Source: Taibaiella sp. (GTDB lineage: Bacteria > Bacteroidota > Bacteroidia > Chitinophagales > Chitinophagaceae). Taken from it: a DNA stretch of 64,000 nucleotides. The notes under the pieces were generated by a model. It made no database searches and was not told the origin of the DNA. It saw only the letters and a program-made list of their open reading frames with translations. Within the stretch, counting starts at the first letter, position 1, and every line of letters begins with the position of its first letter. The DNA lies in assembly GCA_016786705.1 (NCBI GenBank), contig JAEUVV010000005.1:1-64000 (forward strand). The letters are read 5' to 3'. A program made the translations under genes and the position numbers. Below are positions 40,948-50,119 of this stretch, piece after piece.

Positions 40948-41991
40948 ATGGGGGCATCCCAGGCCACATTCCGGAATAATTTTGATTTCCTGCGTATCCT
41001 TTTTGCGTCGTTTGTGATTATTTCGCATAGCTATCACCTGCTGGACCCGCTATCGAAAGACCCTGTTTCAAAATTCATCGCCCATACGGATCTTTCTACC
41101 TTAGGTGTATTCGGCTTCTTTGTACTAAGTGGTTACCTGATAGCCCAAAGTCAGCAAAATGCGGCAACGGTATCCGGCTTTCTTAAAAAGCGTTTCCGGC
41201 GTATCATGCCAGGACTTATAGTAGCGGTTGCCCTGGTTGTATTTGTAATGGCCCCGTTGCTGACTACCTGGAACATAGGCACCTATTTTGCTTCCGCGAA
41301 AGTGTATACTTATTTTTTTAAGACCACCTTTTTCCTGCCTACCGATAACCTGTTGCCCGGTGTATTTGAGCGGAACCCTTTACCTTATATTAATGGCTCT
41401 TTGTGGACATTGCGCTATGAAGTTTTGTGTTACTTCAGTATGTGCAGTTTCTTTATTTTCCGGCAGCAGCAGCGGCTATATGCCATTATTGTATTCGGTT
41501 TGCTGTTTGTTTTAAGATCATTACATATCCAGGGTATGCTGCCTGTTGCGCAGGGGCTGGACGGGCACCTGGGCAACCTCCTTAATTTATCCTACTGTTT
41601 TTATGCCGGGGTATTATTAAAAAACTGCGAGGCATGGGTATTAAAGTATAAAAGAACGATATGCCTGGTATCATTCGCTTTATTGCTGGCCAGTAACCTG
41701 TTGCCGCTACAGGTTGAGCGTTCTCTTTTCCTGGCAGTATTCCCGTTTTTTGTATTGAGCGCCGGTTTATTGTACCTGAAAATATTACAGGTGCCTGCTA
41801 CAATCGGGGATATAAGTTACGGTACTTATATTTATGCTTTCCCTATACAGCAGGCATTGATCGGTACCGGCATCTCGGATGTTTATCTATTAATCGGGCT
41901 AAGTCTTTTAGGTAGCTGGACCGCGGGCTTTTTTTCTTTCCATTTTGTAGAACGCAAATTCTTGTCCCGGTATAAAATAGGCCAAAAGTAA
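40948..41991 (+). CDS. Membrane acyltransferase (acyltransferase 3 / OafA type)
   Basis: 347 residues with about ten membrane spans. Motifs: NFDFLRILFASFVIISHSYH with the conserved D-x-L-R and catalytic histidine (about 10-29), FGFFVLSGYLIAQS (about 53-66), KKRFRRIMPGL, and a late HFVERKF. This family transfers acetyl or longer acyl groups to sugars in lipopolysaccharide, O-antigen or exopolysaccharide from the cytosolic face. No SGNH domain is attached. It is a single gene with no glycosyltransferase neighbours, so its acceptor is unknown. Confidence 0.82.
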   Translation: MGASQATFRNNFDFLRILFASFVIISHSYHLLDPLSKDPVSKFIAHTDLSTLGVFGFFVLSGYLIAQSQQNAATVSGFLKKRFRRIMPGLIVAVALVVFVMAPLLTTWNIGTYFASAKVYTYFFKTTFFLPTDNLLPGVFERNPLPYINGSLWTLRYEVLCYFSMCSFFIFRQQQRLYAIIVFGLLFVLRSLHIQGMLPVAQGLDGHLGNLLNLSYCFYAGVLLKNCEAWVLKYKRTICLVSFALLLASNLLPLQVERSLFLAVFPFFVLSAGLLYLKILQVPATIGDISYGTYIYAFPIQQALIGTGISDVYLLIGLSLLGSWTAGFFSFHFVERKFLSRYKIGQK

Positions 41992-42032
41992 AAAGCATAT
42001 CAATCTTTCGGGAAGAAAAATCAATATGCTTT
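41992..42032. terminator. Weak bidirectional hairpin between convergent genes
   Basis: AAAGCATAT (41992-42000) pairs with ATATGCTTT (42024-42032) with a 23-base loop, between the acyltransferase and the acyl-CoA synthetase. Confidence 0.45.
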
Positions 42033-42052
42033 ATTATGCGGGGAAAATATTC

Positions 42053-43750
42053 CTAGCGCTCCCTTTTGATATAAGCAAACTCGTTGACCTGCTCTTGCCT
42101 GGCCTTTCGTCCGGCTTCTAATGCGCGTAACTCCACCCGCCTGATCTTGCCACTGATTGTTTTAGGTAGTTCCTGTACAAATTCAATCAGCCGCGGCATC
42201 TTGTAAGGGGCCAGTTTAGCCCTGCAAAAAGCGAAAATGTCTTCAGCCAGTTCTTCGGAAGCCGCTTCCGAGTTACTCAATATAATAAACGCTTTGACCT
42301 CGAAGCCTTTTACCGGGTGCGGGCTGCCCACTACGGCTGATTCTAAGATCAGATTATGTTCCAGCAAAATACTTTCCACTTCAAAGGGACCGACCCTGTA
42401 GTCGGAAGACTTAATGACGTCATCATCACGGCCCACGAACCAGAGATAACCTTCTGCGTCGCGGTAAGCCTTGTCGCCGGTATAATAAAGATTGTTTTTG
42501 AATACAGAGGCCCTTTTCTCGGGCTCGTCCATATAATCTATAAAAATACCATTAGGCTTCCCGGTATCGGTACGGACGCATATATTGCCTTCCTCGAGGT
42601 CATTAAGCAGGTTGCCGTGCTCATCAGCAATAACAATATCGTACAGGAACAAAGGCTTACCCATAGAGCCGAACCTGAGGGCAGCACCCGGGAGGTTGCC
42701 CACCATGCAGGTACTTTCCGTCTGCCCATACCCATCCCGGATCAGGATGCCCGTACCTTTCTTCCAGGCTTCAATAATTTCCGGGTTTAAAGGCTCTCCT
42801 GCGGCTACGCAAGACCTGAATTGAAACGTGTAAGCTTTCAGGTCTTCTGTGATCAGCATTCTTAATACGGTCGGCGGGGCACAGAAAGTAGTAATATTAT
42901 TGTCTGCGATCAGTTGCAGGATCTTAGTCGCGCTAAAGCGCCCGGTGGTGTGATAGGCAAAAATAGTAGCGCCCGTATTCCAGGGTGCGAAAAAGCTGCT
43001 CCAGCCGAACTTAGCCCATCCCGGCTGGGAAATATTGTAATGTACATCGCCCTGCCTCAGGCCGATCCAGCTCGCGGTGGTCAGGTGCCCGACCGGGTAA
43101 CTGAAATGTGTATGAATCACTACTTTGGGCATACCCGTAGTGCCGGAGGTAAAGAATAAGAACAAAGGATCGTCGCTAAACGTATCCGCTGCCTCCGCCT
43201 CCGTCCCGTATTCATTGATCTCGGATAAAGAGATCCAGCCATTGCGTGCTCCGTCTGCAATGATCTTAATAGCTACTGTATTGCCGGTTAGTCTTTCCGC
43301 TTCCTCAATTTTGAAGGCATTATCCTGGTCGGCTATCACAACTTTCGGCATCAGGCGTTGAAAGCGGTATTCTATATCCGCTGCACCCAGGATCGTCGCT
43401 GCAGGTATCATCCTGAAACCACCTTTTATAGTAGCCAGGTTAGCTTGCCAGTTGATAACCTGTAAGGATAGCTGCGTGAGGATCACATCTCCCTGCTGCA
43501 TGCCCTTAGCTCTTAAGAAATTGAGGAGTTTATTGCAAGCTATACTCATATCTCTGAAGCTGTAGCGATGGGTCACCTGCTCATCGGTCCATAGTAAAGC
43601 CGTTTCATTAGGATGGTCTTTCACATTGATGCCTTCAAAGACTTCTTTTACCCAGTTAAACTTTTCCGGTTTTTGCAGGTTTACTGCATTTAACTGGTCA
43701 AAATCTTCCTGAGCGATCAGTGACCTGATTTTTCTAAAAATATTTTCCAT
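42053..43750 (-). CDS. AMP-dependent acyl-CoA synthetase
   Basis: 565 residues of the ANL superfamily. Adenylate-binding P-loop FTSGTTGMPK (about 200-209), the IRDGYGQTEST A5 motif (about 343-353), YYTGDKAYRD (A7) and the C-terminal lysine in KTISGKIRRVELR (A10). The overall form is that of medium-chain acyl-CoA or acetyl-CoA-type synthetases (ACSM-like), which make acyl-CoA from fatty acid, ATP and CoA. It stands alone between a converging acyltransferase and a terminator. The chain-length preference cannot be predicted. Confidence 0.85.
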   Translation of the reverse strand: MENIFRKIRSLIAQEDFDQLNAVNLQKPEKFNWVKEVFEGINVKDHPNETALLWTDEQVTHRYSFRDMSIACNKLLNFLRAKGMQQGDVILTQLSLQVINWQANLATIKGGFRMIPAATILGAADIEYRFQRLMPKVVIADQDNAFKIEEAERLTGNTVAIKIIADGARNGWISLSEINEYGTEAEAADTFSDDPLFLFFTSGTTGMPKVVIHTHFSYPVGHLTTASWIGLRQGDVHYNISQPGWAKFGWSSFFAPWNTGATIFAYHTTGRFSATKILQLIADNNITTFCAPPTVLRMLITEDLKAYTFQFRSCVAAGEPLNPEIIEAWKKGTGILIRDGYGQTESTCMVGNLPGAALRFGSMGKPLFLYDIVIADEHGNLLNDLEEGNICVRTDTGKPNGIFIDYMDEPEKRASVFKNNLYYTGDKAYRDAEGYLWFVGRDDDVIKSSDYRVGPFEVESILLEHNLILESAVVGSPHPVKGFEVKAFIILSNSEAASEELAEDIFAFCRAKLAPYKMPRLIEFVQELPKTISGKIRRVELRALEAGRKARQEQVNEFAYIKRER

Positions 43751-43832
43751 AATCCCTGTCTTGTACCCAAATTTACTCTTTTGCTTTGTTAATGCCGAGG
43801 GTGCTATATTAATTTAGCGAAGTATACAAACA

Positions 43833-43860
43833 AAGAGCGGACTGTATTTAGTCCGCTCTT
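43833..43860 (-). terminator. Terminator after the antiporter gene
   Basis: AAGAGCGGACT / AGTCCGCTCTT perfect 11-bp stem, T-rich on the minus strand, between the antiporter stop (43878) and the synthetase start. Confidence 0.8.
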
Positions 43861-43877
43861 CCGGCATATTGATGCTA

Positions 43878-46028
43878 TTAGTTGTCTTTACTCCTGTTGA
43901 AGATGCTGCCGATCTCTTTACCTATGCCTTTAAGATCAACGGTAGGGTTTAAAAACATATTATCCTTGATGAAGAAGTCGTCTTTTTCTTCCGGCTTGAA
44001 CTGTGCCGGGTAGATAAGCAGGAAATTGTTTTTCCTGAAATACTTGTCCAGGTGGCTGAACATTTTGTCCATTTCACTGTGGAAAGACCGATGTCCCGGC
44101 CGGCTGAGGATAAAGGTGATCAGGTCATTTTTACCGACTTCCCGGGAAAGGATCAGGATGTCTTCCCAGCTGGTGAATGCTTCAAACTGGAGCTCAATCG
44201 TATTTTTCTCATTCAGGGATTTAATGAAAGTTTCCAGGTTGGCGGGTGCGAAAAATTTTACGGCACCGCCACTGTGTTTTGCCAGGCTCCATATTTTATC
44301 CATCCAGTGGGTAAAGCCGGGCTCTTTCTCTGCGTTCCTCGGGATGACGATCACGTTCTTTTTTATCGTGGATAAAGGCTGATCTGCATTGTACACAAAA
44401 GTGGTCACCTGCTCATTGCCCAGTATCCCGTTCATGAAATTCTTGTTTTTGACGGAACTATAAGGGGTAGTACTGTAGCCCAGGATCAGGTCGGTGATTT
44501 TATTGGCCTTGATTTCCCCGATGATGCCATTGACAATATTATCATCAAACCTGAGGATGTCGTTGACCTCGATATCCGCACCGGCACCCGTTTGTACAGC
44601 CGTATCCAGTATCTTCCGGCCGCGTTTGTCGGACTCTGTCGGATCTTCTGTTTTGTTGATTATATGCAGGGCATGTACGCCGTCTTTATTGGTCGCATCT
44701 TTAATATTCAGGGCCAGCTGTACCAGTTCTTCTGTCTTTTCAACAGAATTGGAGGCGATAAGAATATGCTCCTTGTTATCTTCTTCTGTTTTTGATTGCG
44801 TGGTTTGTTCCGCAGCAGCAATTTTCTGGCCGCTTTTTTGCGCTACAATAGAGGAGATGGTACAGGTTACCAGGATCACCAGGATAGAGCCGTTCAATAC
44901 CGCTTCATTCAGCAAACGGACCGGCTCCCCGTTAGGAGTTTCCGCTATGATGATATTATAGCCTACCATTACGGCTGCCAGTGTTGCAGCGGCCTGCGCT
45001 ACACTAAGCGAGAAGATGATGTTCCGCTGGTCTTTGGATAGTTTATAAGTTTTAGCGGTAGCCCAGGCTGCGATATATTTAGCGGCAATTACGCCAACGG
45101 TTAGTACCAGCGCTACCTGTATGGTTTCGGTACTTTTTATAAATGCCCTGAAGTCGATGAGCATGCCTACGCTGATCAGGAAAAAAGGAATAAAAAGGGC
45201 ATTGCCTACAAACTCAACCCGGTTCATCAATGGAGAGGTATGGGGGATCAGCCTGTTGAGCGCCAGCCCTGCCAGGAAAGCGCCTATAATGCCTTCTATG
45301 CCGGCCAGCTCTGCCAGCACGGCGCCCAGGTATACCATAACAAGGACAAAGATGAATTGGGAGATCTTATCGCTTACCCGCTTGAAAAACCACCTGCCGA
45401 TCACGGGGAAACCCAGCAATACCACTAAGCCGAATACGACGATGGAGATGCCCATACGCAGCCAGAAGGCCGTATCTGCAGTGCCTTTGGTCATACCCAC
45501 TATGGCCGCGAGCACCAGTAAGGCCAGCACATCGGTAATCATTGTGCCGCCCACGGCAATGTTGACTGATTTATCCTTGCCTGCGCCCAGCTTGCTCAAT
45601 ATGGGGTAGGCCAGCAGGGTATGGGAGGCTATAAGGCTACCGATCAGTATGGAGGACATCAGGTTAAAGTGCAGGAGGTAGTAGGCCGATGTAGTACCGA
45701 TGATCATAGGGGCAGAGAAGGTAAACAGGCCGAAGGTCAGGCTCTTCCATTTATTCTTTTTAAACTCTACCAGGTCTATTTCCAGCCCGGCCAGGAACAT
45801 GATGTATAGCAATCCTGTAGTGCCCGAAACCACGATACTGCTGTCCCGGTCCAGCACGCCCAGGCCATTAGGGCCGATCACTGCCCCGGCTATGATAAGG
45901 CCTATCAGGTGTGGGATCTTTAATTTGTTAAGGATGATCGGCGCTAAGAGAACGATTAAAATGACGATCAGGTATTTCAATATAGGATCAGTCACCGGGA
46001 GGGTGGTATCCATGATGTTTAGTAACAT
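43878..46028 (-). CDS. Cation:proton antiporter (CPA2, KefB/GerN type) with a C-terminal stress-like domain
   Basis: 716 residues. The N-terminal Na+/H+ exchanger domain (about 15-395, twelve spans) has conserved GLIIAGAVIGPNGLGVLDRD, MFLAGLEIDL and GIEGIIGAFLAGLALNRLI. The C-terminal cytosolic region (about 430-716) has universal-stress-protein-like character in place of the TrkA-N/RCK domain found in Kef channels, suggesting a different type of gating. Its substrate may be Na+ or K+. The ATG at 46013 (MDTTLPV) is a possible alternative start. A lipoprotein gene ends 18 bases upstream, probably in the same transcript. Confidence 0.83.
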   Translation of the reverse strand: MLLNIMDTTLPVTDPILKYLIVILIVLLAPIILNKLKIPHLIGLIIAGAVIGPNGLGVLDRDSSIVVSGTTGLLYIMFLAGLEIDLVEFKKNKWKSLTFGLFTFSAPMIIGTTSAYYLLHFNLMSSILIGSLIASHTLLAYPILSKLGAGKDKSVNIAVGGTMITDVLALLVLAAIVGMTKGTADTAFWLRMGISIVVFGLVVLLGFPVIGRWFFKRVSDKISQFIFVLVMVYLGAVLAELAGIEGIIGAFLAGLALNRLIPHTSPLMNRVEFVGNALFIPFFLISVGMLIDFRAFIKSTETIQVALVLTVGVIAAKYIAAWATAKTYKLSKDQRNIIFSLSVAQAAATLAAVMVGYNIIIAETPNGEPVRLLNEAVLNGSILVILVTCTISSIVAQKSGQKIAAAEQTTQSKTEEDNKEHILIASNSVEKTEELVQLALNIKDATNKDGVHALHIINKTEDPTESDKRGRKILDTAVQTGAGADIEVNDILRFDDNIVNGIIGEIKANKITDLILGYSTTPYSSVKNKNFMNGILGNEQVTTFVYNADQPLSTIKKNVIVIPRNAEKEPGFTHWMDKIWSLAKHSGGAVKFFAPANLETFIKSLNEKNTIELQFEAFTSWEDILILSREVGKNDLITFILSRPGHRSFHSEMDKMFSHLDKYFRKNNFLLIYPAQFKPEEKDDFFIKDNMFLNPTVDLKGIGKEIGSIFNRSKDN

Positions 46029-46046
46029 AATCAGGTATTTTAGGTT

Positions 46047-46637
46047 TTATTTTTTAGCGCGGTCGGCGTCTACTTTATAAGTAATGGTGCAGCCGTCTGC
46101 CTGCTGTATGATCCGGGTACCATTCATTTTGTCCGGTGTATTAATGCTAAGCTTTACATTCATTGTGGTAGCACCGGCATCGCCGGCCACATTGGGTGTG
46201 GATAATACAAAGCCCGAACCGTCAAAAATGCCGGTATATACCCGTACCAGGTTATCGCCCTGCATGGCTTTTACATATACTCCGGTAGAGTCGCCGCCGG
46301 AAAAGGTCCAGGATTCTTTGCGGGTATCGCCAACAGCGGAACCGCTGCAATTAGTCTGGGTACAGAGCATATTAATGCTCCAGGTACCTTGCAGGGAATC
46401 GGGTAGGGGCAGACCGAGCTGCTTAAGGCTTAAGGTCAACGAATCCTGTTGGGCTATACTTAGCTTGATGCTGTCTTCCAGCTGAAGGAGCATTTTTTCT
46501 TTGATCAGGAGATTTTGCTCTCTTTCCTGCAGGGAAATTTCGCGGGCGTCCAAAGCTCTTTTTCGTTCTTCAAAACCGCAACTGCCTGAGCCAGCAGCTA
46601 TCAATAAAAATGTACTTACATAGATAAATCTGTTCAT
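46047..46637 (-). CDS. Lipoprotein with coiled coil, unknown function
   Basis: 196 residues. Signal peptide with lipobox (GSGSC, cysteine 20). A helical coiled-coil segment (about 24-60, ERKRALDAREISLQEREQNL) is followed by a beta-rich domain (about 80-190) with a CTQTNCSGS motif and PDSLQGTWSIN at its start. The beta domain has the look of a lipocalin-like or 'lipid-binding' barrel (LQGTWxIN). It is upstream of the antiporter gene and likely cotranscribed. Function not known. Confidence 0.6.
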   Translation of the reverse strand: MNRFIYVSTFLLIAAGSGSCGFEERKRALDAREISLQEREQNLLIKEKMLLQLEDSIKLSIAQQDSLTLSLKQLGLPLPDSLQGTWSINMLCTQTNCSGSAVGDTRKESWTFSGGDSTGVYVKAMQGDNLVRVYTGIFDGSGFVLSTPNVAGDAGATTMNVKLSINTPDKMNGTRIIQQADGCTITYKVDADRAKK

Positions 46638-46737
46638 GTTTGCCGGATGTTTATTGGGTGAGCTGTACCGCTAAGGTAGTAAAAAATGAAAGAATGGCCC
46701 GAATGGCGGGTTACCGGCTGTTGCTGTTAAGTCTGCC

Positions 46738-46767
46738 GGCAATTGTCAGAACTTCATGACAATTGCC
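46738..46767. promoter_or_regulatory. Perfect 11-bp inverted repeat upstream of feoB
   Basis: GGCAATTGTCA (46738-46748), 8-base spacer, TGACAATTGCC (46757-46767). It lies 31 bases upstream of the feoB -7 box with no T run, and divergent from the lipoprotein gene. It suits a dimeric transcription factor site and may be iron- or metal-linked, but the sequence differs from Fur and DtxR boxes I know. Confidence 0.5.
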
Positions 46768-46797
46768 TTCCTGATTTTACATCAATTTAATTGGGGG

Positions 46798-46805
46798 TAT
46801 CTTTG
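46798..46805 (+). promoter_or_regulatory. -7 promoter box of feoB
   Basis: TATCTTTG followed by C, exact TAnnTTTG, only 6 bases from the ATG at 46812. The transcript would be leaderless or nearly so. Confidence 0.55.
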
Positions 46806-46811
46806 CGGCCT

Positions 46812-48941
46812 ATGAGTGAAGATGTGTTTAATATTGCTTTAGTGGGCAACCCCAATAGTGGAAAGACCTCTTTGTTTAATACACTTACCGGGCTGAATCA
46901 AAAAGTAGGCAATTTTCCGGGAGTTACGGTAGATAGGAAAACAGGAACCACGAATCTTGGAAAGGGTATAAAAGCGACTGTGATCGACCTGCCGGGTACT
47001 TACAGCCTGTATCCTAAGAGCGCTGATGAATATGTGGCTTATGAGACTTTGTTGAACCCGAAGGGTACCGCGGTCCCGGATGTGATTATCGTAGTGGCGG
47101 ACGCTACGATGCTGCAACGTAATTTGCTTTTTTGTACACAGATTATAGATTTAAAAAAGCCGGTTGTGCTGGCGCTGACCATGGTCGACCTGGTAGAGCA
47201 ATCCGGTGCTAAGATCGATTTAAAGGCAATCGCAGATTTTCTGGGTGTAGAGGTAGTGCCGGTAAACCCGAGACTGGGCTCTGGTACAGATGAGTTGAAA
47301 AAAGCAGTTCTTTCGGCCCGGGAAAAAACGGACCAAGCCGGGGAAACTTTTACCGGCCTGAAGGAGGCCCCTGAAGATTTCCTTGCGGCGATCCGGGAAA
47401 TCTCGGGCGTAAGCAGCTCCTATGCCGCGCTGCATATCGCTACAGCAAAGGCGCCTTTGAAGTTTTTGTCCGCACAGCAGCAGGCGGCTATCGATCAAAA
47501 AATAAAAGATACCGGGTTCTCGAAAACTAAGGTGCAGGGCCGCGAGGTGATGGAGCGCTTTAGCCGGATAGAGCCCCTGAGTGCAAAGCTGGATGTAAAA
47601 AAGGCAGTAGAAGAACAGCAGCGTTTTTCGAAAAGAATAGATAAAATACTCCTGCATAAAATCTGGGGTAATGTGATCCTCCTGCTGGTCTTATTATTCA
47701 TGTTCCAGGCGATCTTCTGGCTGGCTACTTATCCTATGGATTGGATAGACGCCGGTTTCTCGGCCGGTGGCGAATGGCTGGGCAGCCAGTTGCCGCAAAC
47801 CTGGTGGGCCGACCTGATCGTTAACGGGCTTTGGGCCGGGCTTGGCGGTATTGTCATCTTTGTTCCGCAGATTGCGATACTCTTCGGTATCATTACTATC
47901 CTGGAAGATACAGGCTATATGGCGCGGATCACTTTCCTGTCCGATCGGCTGCTTAAGTCGGTAGGTATGAACGGTAAGGCAGCTATGCCCCTGATCAGCG
48001 GCCTGGCCTGTGCTATCCCCGCGGTAATGGCCACGCGGATCATTGAAAACCGCAAAGAGCGCCTGATCGCTATTATGGTTACGCCGCTTATGAGTTGTTC
48101 TGCAAGATTACCGGTTTATATCATATTGATCAGCCTGGTGGTGCCGGAAGGTACAGTCCTCGGTTTCTTGTCTGTACAGGGCCTGGTGATGATGGGACTC
48201 TACCTGCTGGGCTTTTTCATGGCCCTGATCGTCTCTAAAGTGTTGAGCTTGCTGATCAAGGGAGAGCGGACCCAGATGTTTTTGATGGAGTTACCTGTGT
48301 ATCGTGCGCCCCGGTGGCGAAATGCTTTGCATACCATGGTCGAAAAAGCGAAAATATTCGTAGTGGATGCGGGAAAGGTGATCATGATCATTTCTATTGT
48401 ATTGTGGGCATTAGCAAAATTTGGCCCGGGCGGACGTGAAGAAGCTGTAGAGGCCAAATATGAGCAACTGGCAACCGCTAATGCAGACGGTGCCCTGACC
48501 CCGGAGCAGGAATTTAATAAAGAGAACGAGCACCTGGAGAACTCTTATATCGGTGTGATGGGCAAGGCTATTGAGCCGGCCATTAAACCATTAGGCTATG
48601 ACTGGAAAATAGGCATCGCCCTGATCACTTCATTTGCGGCCCGGGAAGCTTATGTAGGCACCATCTCTACTTTGTATAGCCTAGGTGGCGATGCTGCCGA
48701 AGATGATCCTACGCTCAGGGGTAAAATGGCTGCGGCAAAATGGCCTGATGGCAGGCCGGTCTATACTTTAGCTTCCGGTGTATCTTTACTGATCTTTTAT
48801 GTATTTGCCATGCAGTGTATGAGTACGCTCGCTATCGTGAAGCGGGAAACCCAATCCTGGAAATGGCCGGTGATACAAACGCTATATATGGGCGCATTGG
48901 CCTATATTTGCGCTCTGATCGCATTTAATCTTTTAAAATAA
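46812..48941 (+). CDS. feoB: Ferrous iron transporter FeoB
   Basis: 709 residues from the ATG at 46812; an upstream TTG at 46791 lies before the -7 box and is not used. The N-terminal G domain has GNPNSGKTSLFNTL (12-25), the G2/G3 region FPGVTVDRK and DLPGTYSLYP, and G4 in a TMVD motif. A FeoB-associated cytosolic helical domain and a transmembrane part of about eight spans follow, with Gate motifs around LISGLACAIPAVMATRII and ITSFAAREAYVGTISTLYSL. FeoB imports Fe2+ across the inner membrane using GTP hydrolysis. There is no feoA next to it. The next gene overlaps it by one base. Confidence 0.92.
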   Translation: MSEDVFNIALVGNPNSGKTSLFNTLTGLNQKVGNFPGVTVDRKTGTTNLGKGIKATVIDLPGTYSLYPKSADEYVAYETLLNPKGTAVPDVIIVVADATMLQRNLLFCTQIIDLKKPVVLALTMVDLVEQSGAKIDLKAIADFLGVEVVPVNPRLGSGTDELKKAVLSAREKTDQAGETFTGLKEAPEDFLAAIREISGVSSSYAALHIATAKAPLKFLSAQQQAAIDQKIKDTGFSKTKVQGREVMERFSRIEPLSAKLDVKKAVEEQQRFSKRIDKILLHKIWGNVILLLVLLFMFQAIFWLATYPMDWIDAGFSAGGEWLGSQLPQTWWADLIVNGLWAGLGGIVIFVPQIAILFGIITILEDTGYMARITFLSDRLLKSVGMNGKAAMPLISGLACAIPAVMATRIIENRKERLIAIMVTPLMSCSARLPVYIILISLVVPEGTVLGFLSVQGLVMMGLYLLGFFMALIVSKVLSLLIKGERTQMFLMELPVYRAPRWRNALHTMVEKAKIFVVDAGKVIMIISIVLWALAKFGPGGREEAVEAKYEQLATANADGALTPEQEFNKENEHLENSYIGVMGKAIEPAIKPLGYDWKIGIALITSFAAREAYVGTISTLYSLGGDAAEDDPTLRGKMAAAKWPDGRPVYTLASGVSLLIFYVFAMQCMSTLAIVKRETQSWKWPVIQTLYMGALAYICALIAFNLLK

Positions 48942-49324
48942 TGGGAAAATATATAGGACTGGTTATTGCAGTGTTTGCCGTTTTATTGGCTTTGATCTTT
49001 GTATTGACCAACAGGACGCCGGATGCTTATGACCTGACGATGCTTATTGCCGGTAACAGCGTACTGGCGATATTGTCTGTAGTGGCTTACCTGATGGTGA
49101 ATAATGCTTTGAAAAACCCGAATCCCAATGCCTTTATCCGCGCGAAAATGGCGGGAACCATGCTGCGTATCTTCATCAGCATTGCGGGTATTGTAAGTTT
49201 TGCCTACCTGAAAGGTAAAACGCCGGCTACCAAACCCACGATATTCCTGCTTTTAGGTATGTATGTGATCTATACCATACTGGAAGCGGCAGTTCTTTCT
49301 AAAAAGGGGAGAAAAGGCGCTTAA
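48941..49324 (+). CDS. Four-span membrane protein coupled to feoB, unknown function
   Basis: 127 residues with four hydrophobic spans (about 4-23, 33-52, 67-88 and 96-115). Its ATG shares one base with the feoB stop (TAATG), so translation is coupled, and its product is likely to be made with FeoB. No domain is recognised. It may be a small partner or a stabiliser of the transporter, taking the place of FeoA/FeoC; this is inference from position only. Confidence 0.65.
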   Translation: MGKYIGLVIAVFAVLLALIFVLTNRTPDAYDLTMLIAGNSVLAILSVVAYLMVNNALKNPNPNAFIRAKMAGTMLRIFISIAGIVSFAYLKGKTPATKPTIFLLLGMYVIYTILEAAVLSKKGRKGA

Positions 49325-49365
49325 AATTATTTACTGTTTTTCCTTAAAATGAATGAACCCGAGAG

Positions 49366-50028
49366 ATGGCGAAGGAAAAAATCTCTTATGATGCTTTCGC
49401 AGCTTACCTGCCCCCGGGGGCTTTGGAAAGAGTTGTACCCTGGTTTGAAAAATATACGATCAGGCTGGTCATTACCAGGGAAAGAAAAACGATACTCGGT
49501 AATTACCTGAACCCGCACCGGGGCCATCCCCACCATGCCATTACGATTAATGGCAACCAGAATCCCTATAGTTTCCTGGTAACACTTTTACATGAGCTGG
49601 CGCACCTGGAAGCGTTTGTTCAGTATCAAAACCGGATCGCGCCTCATGGAACGGAATGGCAAAATATTTACCGCCAGATTATGATCGGCTTCCTGGGCGT
49701 GCAGGTTTTCCCGGATGAATTGGAAAGGGCGATCGCTTTATCTTTGAAAAAAGTGAAAGCCGGCTCTTGCTCCGATCCTAAATTATACAAAGCTTTAGCA
49801 GCTTATGATCCTGAACCTGTTGACGGTTTAAGCTGGGTAGAAGAGTTGACACCGGGCAGTTATTTCGTTACGAAAGAGGGAAATGTGTATCAACTGATTG
49901 AAAAGCGGCGTACGCGTTATTTATGTGAACAACTAGGGACTAAGAAACGTTATCTTTTCCAGGCTGTAGTGCGGGTGAAGCCTATTGATAAGGCCACATT
50001 ACAGGCAAAAGGCTTATTATCCGCCTGA
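49366..50028 (+). CDS. SprT-like zinc metalloprotease domain protein
   Basis: 220 residues. The zinc-binding signature is HELAHLEAF (about 75-83), followed by a histidine at HGTEW. This is the SprT/Spartan-like gluzincin core with a C-terminal zinc-ribbon-like or beta part (KRRTRYLCEQLGTKKRYLF). In eukaryotes SprT proteins remove DNA-protein crosslinks; bacterial members are less well understood. It lies 41 bases after the four-span protein gene and may be in the same transcript, with a terminator after it. Confidence 0.8.
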   Translation: MAKEKISYDAFAAYLPPGALERVVPWFEKYTIRLVITRERKTILGNYLNPHRGHPHHAITINGNQNPYSFLVTLLHELAHLEAFVQYQNRIAPHGTEWQNIYRQIMIGFLGVQVFPDELERAIALSLKKVKAGSCSDPKLYKALAAYDPEPVDGLSWVEELTPGSYFVTKEGNVYQLIEKRRTRYLCEQLGTKKRYLFQAVVRVKPIDKATLQAKGLLSA

Positions 50029-50071
50029 AAATACTTTGTGTTATTTAATTCATTAGTTTACCCAAAGCATA

Positions 50072-50095
50072 AAGGAAGCCTTTCGGCTTCCTTCT
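50072..50095. terminator. Bidirectional hairpin terminator
   Basis: AAGGAAGCC / GGCTTCCTT with loop TTTC between sprT (plus) and nrdA (minus). Confidence 0.8.
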
Positions 50096-50119
50096 TAATT
50101 GTATAACAAACTAAAACTG

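Noticed and set aside
46791..46811. TTG at 46791 as the feoB start
   Set aside because: It lies upstream of the -7 box, so it would not be in the transcript; the family starts at the ATG 46812.
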